DNA of 16,834 nt from CAYMJK01 sp043101635 (GTDB lineage Bacteria; Planctomycetota; Phycisphaerae; Phycisphaerales; UBA1924), in NCBI GenBank assembly GCA_043101635.1, contig JBICIE010000024.1, forward strand, positions 1 to 16,834, written 5' to 3'. The notes below the pieces were generated by a model. It was given only the letters and a program-made list of their open reading frames with translations. It was not told where the DNA came from and searched no databases. This document shows, piece by piece, positions 5,522-12,089 of the stretch. Every line of letters begins with the position of its first letter. Position 1 is the first letter of the stretch. The translations under genes were made by a program, and so were the position numbers.

Positions 5522-6334
5522 TCAGCTCTTCAGGCGCCTTTGCAGGAAGTCGGTCTGGATGTTCTTGGATTCGTTGCTCTGGCGGCCGAAGCCCATGTGC
5601 TCGCGCTCGGCGCCGGTCTCGGGCCACGTGACGACCTCGATCAGGCCGGCGTCGGCGCCCTCATCGCGGTAGTGACCGGCAAGCGCATCAAGGAACGCCT
5701 CCTGCGCCGACCACGGGACGAGTTGGTCCGCCCGCGAGTGCATCGCCAGCAGCGGCAGCGGCTCGAACGACTCCAGATGCCGCATCGGATCAAGCTCATC
5801 AATCCGGTCCGGGTCGTGGCGCACGGCCCACGGGCGATCCTCGGACCGGTACATCAGGGCGAGGGCGCCGGTGGTCGCCTCGACCGCAGCGCAGCGGAAC
5901 GGGTGCGGGTCGCACAAGCGGCGCAGCGCGGCCATTCCCCCAGCCGACATTCCGCCGACGCCGAGGCGGGCGCCGTCGAAGGCGCCGGCGAACTCGCCGC
6001 GAACCAGTTCGGTCACGACGGCGTCAATCTCCGTCATCGCCTGCGACAGGACATCGAGCGTGTGCTCGGGGCGGTCCCACCCGGGGATGGCGCGCTCGCC
6101 GTGGCCCGGAAGATCGATCGCACAGGCGCCCACGCCGGCCCGGATCCAGCGCAGGTAGCGCCCCGCGTCGAGTTCCTTGTGCGCGGTGCGCCCGTGCATC
6201 CACACCACGACCGGCGCCGGAAAGCCCCAGTCGGCGTCGGGGTGGGCAACCAGGGCCGGAACTTCCCCGCCGAGTTGGACCGTGCGGGCCCGCTCGGCCA
6301 GGGCCCGCGGAAGCCTGCTGAACCGCTCCAGCAT
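5522..6334 (-). CDS. Alpha/beta hydrolase (dienelactone-hydrolase/prolyl-oligopeptidase-like)
   Basis: A 270-aa cytoplasmic serine hydrolase. The strand-turn VVVWMHGRTAHKE (42-54) is the oxyanion-hole region. GMSAGG (129-133 plus flank) holds the nucleophile Ser130, SRADQLVPW carries the likely acid Asp203, and REHMGFG the likely His246, so the triad is complete. The substrate cannot be read from the sequence; carboxylesterase, lactonase or acyl-hydrolase activity are all possible. The start codon lies one base after the stop of the upstream pyrophosphorylase gene, indicating translational coupling in a two-gene minus-strand unit. It ends 3 bp from the stop of the convergent 143-aa gene. Confidence 0.88.
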   Translation of the reverse strand: MLERFSRLPRALAERARTVQLGGEVPALVAHPDADWGFPAPVVVWMHGRTAHKELDAGRYLRWIRAGVGACAIDLPGHGERAIPGWDRPEHTLDVLSQAMTEIDAVVTELVRGEFAGAFDGARLGVGGMSAGGMAALRRLCDPHPFRCAAVEATTGALALMYRSEDRPWAVRHDPDRIDELDPMRHLESFEPLPLLAMHSRADQLVPWSAQEAFLDALAGHYRDEGADAGLIEVVTWPETGAEREHMGFGRQSNESKNIQTDFLQRRLKS

Positions 6335-6335
6335 G

Positions 6336-7760
6336 TCAGATCACCATCGCCACGCCGGGTTCGATACGGGCCGGCGGATCCGGCTGGCTCAACTCGGGCC
6401 ACAGCCGCTCGGGGCGCAGCTCGAGGATGCAGTCCGGCTTGCCCTCGGGCGTTCTCGGCACGCGCACGCCGCGGGCTTCCAGCCAGCGGGCCGCCCGCTC
6501 GGTCTGGATCTCCCGACTGGATACCACGCTGTCGACGCCCGTGGCGTTCTTGATCGGCGCGAATTCCTCGGTCCGGTCCGTTTCCAGCACGATCGACGCT
6601 CTCGCCAGCGGCAGGGCGTCGAATACGAACTTCTCGAGCTTGACCGCGTTGGCAACCGGCGGCTCCACACGCTCGGCTGTGTCCAGGTCAACGAACGGGA
6701 CCTTCTTCTCGGCCCGGTGCAGCGGCAGCGCAAACTCGGGGTCTGACGCGATCTGGTGCACGAACTCGGCGCCGAGGATGTGAATCGCCGGGCTTCCGGC
6801 GATGAAGCGCAGCCGGCCCCGCTCATCGCGCTCGGTGGCGAGCTCCTCCGGCAGATCGGAGTACTCGACCATGACCAGCCGATCGCCTCGCTTGCAGAAG
6901 ACGCCGACTTTCTCCTCGGGATAGGCCTTGGGCAGCATCTTGCTGGACATCTCGGCGGAAGAGTCCGCCGCCGTGGCGTGCAGCCCCAGGAACACCGGGT
7001 CGATGGCCCGGACCAGCGGATTGTCCACCTGGAAGTAGCTGATGTGCTCGACGCCCCGGTCACGCAGCTTCGCCAGCACACCGGAGCGGTGCAGGGCGTC
7101 GATGGAGCCGCCATGGCCGTCGGGATTGGTGGCGATGCGCCACTTCTCCGCCAGCAGCATGCGTCCGCTGCCCATCTCGAGCGATGGCATCGTGCCCTGC
7201 TGGAAGAACAGCACCTGCTCGGGGTCCAGGCCGAAGTACGACTGGGCGCCGAAGAACTCGCGCGTCTCGGCGTCGTTGAGCGGGCTGGTCATGATGGCCC
7301 ACGGAACCGGCCGCCCGCAGGCCCGCCCCGCGGCCGCGATGGCGTCCGCGAACACCGCGAACAGCGGCTTCTGACTCACGGCCCCGCCCGGGAAGCAGCC
7401 CTTGGGCCCATCGAAGCCCAGGCGTGTGCCCTGCCCCCCGGCAACCGTCAGCGCGCCGACCTTGCCTTCCCCGAGCAGTCGCATGCCGGCGGCCCGAGCC
7501 GCACCCGCGTCCCACTGCCGCGGCGGCCTGGCGGGATCGACCGGGTAGTACGGCGCCGGCGCCAGCGACTCCAGTTCCTCCTCGCCCGGGCGCGATCGAA
7601 CGAACCGCTGGATCAGGCCGGGCAGCGCCTGCAGGTCGATCGCCTCGATCTGGGCGCGCAAGGCCGACCGCTGCTCGGCCGTCAGTTCATCCCAGAAGTG
7701 CAGCAGGTGCTCCTGCTCGATCCGCTCCAGCGCGCTGCGAAGGTCGGCGCCACCATCCAT
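6336..7760 (-). CDS. UDPGP-family (UAP1-like) UDP-sugar pyrophosphorylase
   Basis: A 474-aa cytoplasmic nucleotidyltransferase that would make a UDP-sugar, most likely UDP-N-acetylglucosamine or UDP-hexose, from UTP and sugar-1-phosphate. The nucleotide-binding loop VAGGQGTRLGFDGPKG spans residues 106-121. NPDGHGG, YFQVDNPLVRAIDP, LEKFVFDALP and TEEFAPIKNATG follow in the order seen in eukaryotic UAP1/AGX enzymes. This is different from the bacterial GlmU and GalU architectures. The open frame continues 32 residues upstream to 7856, overlapping the divergent rpe. ATG 7760 is chosen because AGGAG lies 7 nt before it (ATG 7766 would leave only 1 nt). It heads a unit with the alpha/beta hydrolase. 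Sugar specificity is uncertain. Confidence 0.9.
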   Translation of the reverse strand: MDGGADLRSALERIEQEHLLHFWDELTAEQRSALRAQIEAIDLQALPGLIQRFVRSRPGEEELESLAPAPYYPVDPARPPRQWDAGAARAAGMRLLGEGKVGALTVAGGQGTRLGFDGPKGCFPGGAVSQKPLFAVFADAIAAAGRACGRPVPWAIMTSPLNDAETREFFGAQSYFGLDPEQVLFFQQGTMPSLEMGSGRMLLAEKWRIATNPDGHGGSIDALHRSGVLAKLRDRGVEHISYFQVDNPLVRAIDPVFLGLHATAADSSAEMSSKMLPKAYPEEKVGVFCKRGDRLVMVEYSDLPEELATERDERGRLRFIAGSPAIHILGAEFVHQIASDPEFALPLHRAEKKVPFVDLDTAERVEPPVANAVKLEKFVFDALPLARASIVLETDRTEEFAPIKNATGVDSVVSSREIQTERAARWLEARGVRVPRTPEGKPDCILELRPERLWPELSQPDPPARIEPGVAMVI

Positions 7761-7767
7761 GCTCATG

Positions 7768-7772
7768 CTCCT
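7768..7772 (-). promoter_or_regulatory. Shine-Dalgarno AGGAG deciding the pyrophosphorylase start
   Basis: AGGAG on the minus strand is 1 nt from ATG 7766 and 7 nt from ATG 7760, favouring the second ATG. Confidence 0.6.
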
Positions 7773-7783
7773 GTCGTGTGCCG

Positions 7784-7789
7784 ATCCTA
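7784..7789 (-). promoter_or_regulatory. -10-like hexamer TAGGAT of the minus-strand unit
   Basis: TAGGAT on the minus strand is 23 nt from ATG 7760, leaving a leader of about 17 nt that contains the AGGAG site. It lies back to back with the rpe TAGACT box in a 59-bp divergent promoter region. Confidence 0.4.
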
Positions 7790-7807
7790 GCGGCCGGGGC
7801 CCGCCCA

Positions 7808-7813
7808 TAGACT
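7808..7813 (+). promoter_or_regulatory. -10-like hexamer TAGACT before rpe
   Basis: TAGACT ends exactly 6 nt before ATG 7820, with no Shine-Dalgarno sequence. This is the geometry expected for a leaderless transcript. The same hexamer occurs at 8575-8580. Confidence 0.5.
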
Positions 7814-7819
7814 CATCGG

Positions 7820-8530
7820 ATGCGACAGATCCTGCGTCAGCCATCCCACGCGCCACTGGTCGGAGCGTCGATCCTCGCCGCGGATTTCATGCGCCTGGAA
7901 GCCGACATCAGCGCAGCGCTCGACGCCGGCGCCGACTTCATCCACTACGACGTGATGGATGGTCACCTGGTTCCCAACCTCGCCCTCGGCACGGACATGC
8001 TCAGGAGCGTGCGCGACGCCTTCCCCCAGCGGTGCCTTGATGTCCACCTGATGATCGGCAACCCGGGCCAGTTCGTCGGGCCGTTTGCGGACGCCGGCGC
8101 CGACCACATCACCTTCCACATTGAGGCGTGCGCCGATGATCGCGAGGCGCGCGCGATCGCCGCCGACATCCAGTCCCGGGGCCTGACGGCCGGACTGGCG
8201 ATCGACGGGCCAACCGCGGTCGAGCCAGCCCTGGATCTGATCGCCGAGTTCGATCTCGCGCTGGTCATGTCGATCAGCGCGGGGTTCTCCGGACAGCGGT
8301 TCATGCCCGAGTCGACCGAGAAGATGCGCGCCATCCGGCGCCGTCAGCGCGCCGGCCAGCGGCTGGAGGTCGATGGCGGGATCAACCCCGAGACGGCGCC
8401 GTTGGCTCTGGAGGCCGGCTGCGACACCCTCGCGGCCGCCTCGGCGATCTTCCGCGCCCGGCCGGGAACCGATCGACAGGATGTGATACGCAGGCTCCGC
8501 GGACCTCAGCGCCCGTTCTCGGACGCGTAG
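7820..8530 (+). CDS. rpe: Ribulose-phosphate 3-epimerase
   Basis: A 236-aa TIM-barrel enzyme that interconverts ribulose-5-phosphate and xylulose-5-phosphate in the pentose-phosphate and Calvin pathways, in the cytoplasm. GASILAADF opens the barrel. Metal-site residues are visible as His42 and Asp44 (HYDVMDG), His76 (LDVHLMI) and Asp185 (VDGGIN). Two phosphate/substrate loops differ from the usual forms. GLAIDGPTAVE stands where ALNPxTP is expected, and MSISAGFSGQRF stands where MxVxPGFGGQ is expected. The fold and metal ligands are intact, so epimerase remains the best call, but an altered substrate among sugar phosphates is possible. It is divergent from the pyrophosphorylase unit and monocistronic by spacing. 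Confidence 0.9.
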   Translation: MRQILRQPSHAPLVGASILAADFMRLEADISAALDAGADFIHYDVMDGHLVPNLALGTDMLRSVRDAFPQRCLDVHLMIGNPGQFVGPFADAGADHITFHIEACADDREARAIAADIQSRGLTAGLAIDGPTAVEPALDLIAEFDLALVMSISAGFSGQRFMPESTEKMRAIRRRQRAGQRLEVDGGINPETAPLALEAGCDTLAAASAIFRARPGTDRQDVIRRLRGPQRPFSDA

Positions 8531-8574
8531 AGGCCCCCCACACGGGCGCGAGTGGATCGCCGGGACGCCGGGGG

Positions 8575-8580
8575 TAGACT
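8575..8580 (+). promoter_or_regulatory. -10-like hexamer TAGACT before the phosphatase-like gene
   Basis: TAGACT is identical to the rpe box. No start codon stands 6 nt downstream, so transcription would begin near 8587 and give a leader of about 88 nt before ATG 8675. It is probably the main promoter for the phosphatase-like gene, and perhaps for accD-lnt. Confidence 0.4.
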
Positions 8581-8603
8581 TCCCCCCCAAATCGCCCGAT
8601 CCA

Positions 8604-8643
8604 CCGCCAAAGGCGGCGGGCGGAACCCCGATCAGGGACGGGG
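8604..8643 (+). other. Two consecutive hairpins in the 5' leader
   Basis: CCGCC (8604-8608) pairs with GGCGG (8612-8616) around AAA. CCCCG (8626-8630) pairs with CGGGG (8639-8643) around an 8-nt loop. They lie in the untranslated region upstream of the phosphatase-like gene. They do not match a riboswitch class that I recognise. Confidence 0.35.
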
Positions 8644-8674
8644 CCGACTGGAGTGGAGGCCGGTTTACCTTCCA

Positions 8675-9298
8675 ATGGCTCAGCGAAGCTCCACCAAGCT
8701 CAATCTGGTGCTCGTGCGATCAGGGCGAACCGAGTGGGACCTCGCGTCACGCCTGGCCGGACGCAGCGACCACCCGCTCAGCGCATCGGGACGTGAGGAA
8801 CTCCTCAGCATCCTCGAAGATGCCGAGTTGCCGGAAGTCGGCATCGTGCTGCACGGTCCTGATGAGGCGTCGGCCGCCACCGCCGAGATGCTCGCCGCCA
8901 AAGCAGGCGCCAGGATGCGCGAGGTTGCCGGTCTCGCCGAGGCTGATCTGGGCCTCTGGTGCGGGCTGCTTCCCGGCGATCTGGAGGAGCGATACCCCAC
9001 GGCGTTCGGACAGTGGCGGGAGGACCCGGGAGCCGTCAGCGTCCCCGAGGGCGAGTCGGCGGCCGATGTGGAGGGGCGCCTGGTCCGGGCCGTGCTCAGC
9101 GCGACCGAGCGGATGAAGCTCAACGGGAAGGCGGTCGCCATCGTGCTCCGCCCGGTCGCGTTCCAGTTGTTCCGCCGGCGCCTGCTGGACCGCCCGCTGT
9201 CGGAGGTCTGGGCGCCGGAGACCGGGCCACCGCTGCTGGAGCCGTTCTCCATCGAGATCGGGGCGCTCAAGCCCCGTCCGATCCAGGCTGGCGCCTGA
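8675..9298 (+). CDS. Histidine-phosphatase-fold protein lacking catalytic histidines (pseudoenzyme)
   Basis: A 207-aa protein with clear phosphoglycerate-mutase-like architecture: LVLVRSGRTEWD (11-22), AGRSDHPLSASGREE (28-42), TAEML, AEADLGLWCGL, EERYP, PEGESAADVEGRL. The usual RHGxT phosphohistidine motif reads Arg15-Ser16-Gly17-Arg18-Thr19. The second catalytic His (normally in a VxHG segment) falls at VLRP (Arg159-Pro160). Both essential histidines are therefore missing while the rest is preserved, so it is probably a non-catalytic binding or regulatory protein. ATG 8675 starts at the conserved core. The nearest GGAGG is 15 nt away, so the start is less certain. It lies 147 bp upstream of accD on the same strand. 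The ligand is unknown. Confidence 0.82.
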   Translation: MAQRSSTKLNLVLVRSGRTEWDLASRLAGRSDHPLSASGREELLSILEDAELPEVGIVLHGPDEASAATAEMLAAKAGARMREVAGLAEADLGLWCGLLPGDLEERYPTAFGQWREDPGAVSVPEGESAADVEGRLVRAVLSATERMKLNGKAVAIVLRPVAFQLFRRRLLDRPLSEVWAPETGPPLLEPFSIEIGALKPRPIQAGA

Positions 9299-9367
9299 AC
9301 TGACAGAATCCGAACAACTCCTCCACCGCCGATTCACGAGCTTGGCGCTGCCCGGCGCTGAGCAAAC

Positions 9368-9373
9368 TATCAT
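9368..9373 (+). promoter_or_regulatory. -10-like hexamer TATCAT upstream of accD
   Basis: TATCAT ends 6 nt before GTG 9380, which is in frame with accD. Transcription would begin at that GTG. Either it is a leaderless start that adds 22 residues, or a leader of about 66 nt precedes ATG 9446. Two direct copies of GGCGCTG (9344-9350, 9354-9360) stand just upstream and could be a regulator site. Confidence 0.5.
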
Positions 9374-9445
9374 CTTCCCGTGTTGCCTGGTCCGATCCCC
9401 GCTGAGAGCCAGGTCCGGCCCACCCCCTCAAGGACGAACCCCCAG

Positions 9446-10300
9446 ATGACGCAGGTTGCCACCCAGTCCGGGGCGCGCTCGTGGAGTGACGTTCGCCCGG
9501 CTCGCCGCGCTGCCATCCCCGAGGGGCTTTGGCTGCGGTGTCCCGGCTGCGCCCAGATGATCTACCGCAAGCAGATGGAGGCCAATCTCCACGTCTGCCC
9601 GGAGTGCGATCGGCACTATCGCATCGGGGCCAGCGAGCGCATCGGTCAGCTCTCTGACCCGGACACATTCGAGCGGATGTTCGGCGGTCTGACCAGCGAA
9701 GACCCGCTCACCTTCAAGGACCTCAAGAGCTATCCCGACCGGCTGCTCGCCGAGCAGATCAAGACCGGCCAGGCGGACGCGGTGATCGCAGGAACGGCGT
9801 TCGTCAAGGGCCGCCCGGCGATGCTGTGCTGCCTCGATCTGACTTTCATGATGGGTTCCATGGGCAGTGTCGTCGGCGAGACGGTGACCCGGGCCATCGA
9901 GACCGCCACCGAGCGCAGCCTGCCGCTGGTCATCGTGAGCTGCTCGGGCGGCGCGCGGATGCAGGAGTCTGGGCTCTCGCTGATGCAGATGGCCAAGACC
10001 TCCGCCGCTCTGGCGCGGTTCGATGACGCCGGCGGTCTGTTCATCAGCGTACTGACTGATCCAACCACGGGCGGCGTGACGGCGTCATTCGCCATGCTCG
10101 GCGATGTGATCCTCGCCGAGCCCGACGCCCTCATCGGCTTTGCCGGCCCGCGCGTCATCCAGCAGACGATCCGCCAGGAACTGCCGCCCGGCTTCCAGCG
10201 CTCCGAGTTTCTCCTCGAAGCCGGCCTGATCGACCGGGTCGTGCATCGAGGGCAATTGCGATCCGAGATCGCCCGGCTGATCGACTTCTCCGGCGCCTAA
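9446..10300 (+). CDS. accD: Acetyl-CoA carboxylase carboxyltransferase subunit beta
   Basis: A 284-aa cytoplasmic subunit that, with AccA, transfers the carboxyl group from biotin to acetyl-CoA to give malonyl-CoA for fatty-acid synthesis. The N-terminal zinc ribbon is complete (Cys32, Cys35, Cys51, Cys54), preceded by IPEGLWLRCP. The crotonase-like core shows MGSMGSVVGE, CSGGARMQES, LTDPTTGGVTASFAMLGD and GFAGPRVI. ATG 9446 gives the usual family distance to the zinc ribbon and has AAGGA 11 nt upstream. GTG 9380 is a credible alternative because it sits 6 nt after TATCAT and would add a proline-rich N-terminus. accA is not in the window. lnt starts 2 nt after the stop, linking fatty-acid supply with lipoprotein acylation. 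Confidence 0.94.
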   Translation: MTQVATQSGARSWSDVRPARRAAIPEGLWLRCPGCAQMIYRKQMEANLHVCPECDRHYRIGASERIGQLSDPDTFERMFGGLTSEDPLTFKDLKSYPDRLLAEQIKTGQADAVIAGTAFVKGRPAMLCCLDLTFMMGSMGSVVGETVTRAIETATERSLPLVIVSCSGGARMQESGLSLMQMAKTSAALARFDDAGGLFISVLTDPTTGGVTASFAMLGDVILAEPDALIGFAGPRVIQQTIRQELPPGFQRSEFLLEAGLIDRVVHRGQLRSEIARLIDFSGA

Positions 10301-10302
10301 CG

Positions 10303-12069
10303 GTGCGGCTGCAGACTCAGGGCCCGGATGAAGCGCCATCGCTCGTGCGGCTGTGGCTCTGGCCATTGGCCGCGGGACTGCTCTACTCCGCGGCCACAGC
10401 GCTCGCGTTCGCGCCTTTCGGCTTCTGGGGCTTTGCCCTGCTGTCGCCTGCCCCGCTGCTCTGGGCCGGCTGGAGCGCGGGCTCACTGCCACGTCCGGCG
10501 CGCAGCAAGGGGCTGAGGCGGCTTCGAGCCCTCGCTCGCTCGCCTGTGCTGGCGGCGTGGCTCGGCGCCAGCGCCGGCGCCCTGCCGCTGTGGCTGTTTG
10601 AGCAGCAGTGGACGATCGACGTCACGCGCCTGGGATACCTGCCCATGTGCGTGACGCTGGCCATGCTCGTCGGGCTCTGCCCGGCGGCGCTCGGCCTGAT
10701 CCGGCGCGGCCTCGGCCCGGGCGCCCTCGCCTGGGCGGGCCCGATCGCGTGGGCGGGCGTTGAGGTCTTTCGGGGGGAGGTGTTCTTTACCGGCTACCCG
10801 TGGTTGCTCGCGGCCCATCCGCTGATCGACGCGCCGCTCGGGCCCGGCCTTGCCGCACTTGTCGGGGCCTACGGCGCCGGCGCCCTTGCCGTCGCCCCCG
10901 CGGCGATACTGCTGGCAGGCGGCGGACGACGAAGGCGAGTTGCCGGCGCCGCGGCAGCGCTCGGCGTCCTTGCGGGCGTGGGCGTGCTTGGCGCCGCGCT
11001 GCGCCCGGCGCCCGATGACAGGTCGATCCGCGTCGCGGTGGTGCAGACCAACGTGCCGCAGGACAACAAGATCGGCTGGCGCATCGAGGACCGCGTCCGG
11101 GACCTGGAGCGATTCATCGAACTCTCCAGGAGAGCGGCGGAGGCCGAGCCGGATCTCATCATCTGGCCCGAGACGATGTTCCCCGGCATGACGCTCGAGC
11201 CGGCGGCCCTTGCCGCGGCCCGCAGCGCCGAGCTCGGCCAGGACTCCAGCCTCCCGGACCGCCCGTTCGTGCCCGTGACGTGGTTCGCCGATGAGCTGCT
11301 CGCGCTGCAGTCCGAGCTTGGGATCCCGATGCTCGTGGGCGCAATCGGCCTGGAGGACCTGCGAACCGAGCCGGTCGAGTTCGGCGCCCAGTTCAACAGC
11401 GCATATGTGCTCGCACGGGGAGCCGTCGCCGGCCCTCGCTACGACAAGATCCATCTCACGCCCTTCGGCGAGGTCATGCCGTACATCTCGGCCATTCCCG
11501 GCCTGCAGCGCCTGCTCCTGGATCTCGCGGCCACCAGCATGCCGTTCACGCTCCAGGCCGGCTCCAGCGAGCGGCCGCTGGAACTGCCGCTGTCCGGAGG
11601 GATGATCCGCGCCGCCACCCCAATCTGCTTCGAGGCTGCATCCGCCCCGACATGCCGGCGCATCAGCGCCCAGCCGAGGGCCGACCTGCTCATCAATCTC
11701 ACAAACGACGGCTGGTTCGGCGACTTCGACGCGGCCCGCATCCAGGCCGAGCAGATCGCCCGGTGGCGGGCCGCGGAGTTGGCCATCCCTCTGGTGCGGG
11801 CTGCCAACACCGGCGCCTCCGGCGCATTCGATCATCGCGGGCGGGCGCTGCCTTGGCGCTACCACTCCACCACCGGCACGGGGCGGCTGCGGACCAGCGG
11901 TGTGCTCATCGTCGAGACCCCGCTGGCCCCGGATCGCGCCACGCCGTTTGCCCGCGGCGGATGGATCGCGGGCTGGTTGCTGCTCGCCGCGACCGGCGCC
12001 CTCCTCGCATGGGGCCTGCTTGCCGGCCGAAGGTCATCGAACCAGGACGCCATAGCCGACGAAGTATGA
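10303..12069 (+). CDS. lnt: Apolipoprotein N-acyltransferase
   Basis: A 588-aa inner-membrane enzyme that adds the third acyl chain to the N-terminal cysteine of lipoproteins. An N-terminal block of hydrophobic segments (about residues 15-245) precedes a periplasmic nitrilase-fold domain, and one more membrane segment lies near the C-terminus (GGWIAGWLLLAATGALLAWG). The nitrilase triad is visible as Glu290 (WPETMFPG), Lys382 (YDKIHLTPFGE) and Cys442 (PICFE), and LLINLTNDGWFG follows. It is longer than the roughly 510-aa E. coli enzyme because of extra loops. GTG 10303 starts 2 nt after the accD stop, so translation is probably coupled. The stop region overlaps ATG 12066 of the next frame. Presence of Lnt implies a two-membrane envelope with triacylated lipoproteins. 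Confidence 0.93.
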   Translation: MRLQTQGPDEAPSLVRLWLWPLAAGLLYSAATALAFAPFGFWGFALLSPAPLLWAGWSAGSLPRPARSKGLRRLRALARSPVLAAWLGASAGALPLWLFEQQWTIDVTRLGYLPMCVTLAMLVGLCPAALGLIRRGLGPGALAWAGPIAWAGVEVFRGEVFFTGYPWLLAAHPLIDAPLGPGLAALVGAYGAGALAVAPAAILLAGGGRRRRVAGAAAALGVLAGVGVLGAALRPAPDDRSIRVAVVQTNVPQDNKIGWRIEDRVRDLERFIELSRRAAEAEPDLIIWPETMFPGMTLEPAALAAARSAELGQDSSLPDRPFVPVTWFADELLALQSELGIPMLVGAIGLEDLRTEPVEFGAQFNSAYVLARGAVAGPRYDKIHLTPFGEVMPYISAIPGLQRLLLDLAATSMPFTLQAGSSERPLELPLSGGMIRAATPICFEAASAPTCRRISAQPRADLLINLTNDGWFGDFDAARIQAEQIARWRAAELAIPLVRAANTGASGAFDHRGRALPWRYHSTTGTGRLRTSGVLIVETPLAPDRATPFARGGWIAGWLLLAATGALLAWGLLAGRRSSNQDAIADEV

Positions 12070-12076
12070 ACCCGTC

Positions 12077-12083
12077 GGAGGAG
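12077..12083 (+). promoter_or_regulatory. Shine-Dalgarno GGAGGAG deciding the lipoprotein start
   Basis: GGAGGAG ends 6 nt before ATG 12090, which directly precedes a lipoprotein signal peptide. It is preferred over ATG 12066, which overlaps the lnt stop codon but has no such site. Confidence 0.65.
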
Positions 12084-12089
12084 CCCCGG

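Noticed and set aside
5540..6553. 337-codon plus-strand frame over the hydrolase and pyrophosphorylase ends
   Set aside because: It is antisense to two families with complete catalytic motifs and has a shadow-type amino-acid composition.
7761..7856. Upstream extension of the pyrophosphorylase frame by 32 residues
   Set aside because: It would overlap the start of the divergent rpe gene and both promoter boxes. AGGAG supports ATG 7760, and the extension resembles no UDPGP N-terminus.
10483..11865. 460-codon minus-strand open frame over lnt
   Set aside because: The sense strand has the full Lnt triad. The antisense product has low complexity and no motif.
11652..12089. Upstream extension of the lipoprotein frame
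   Set aside because: It overlaps lnt in another frame. The signal peptide and GGAGGAG site place the start at 12090.
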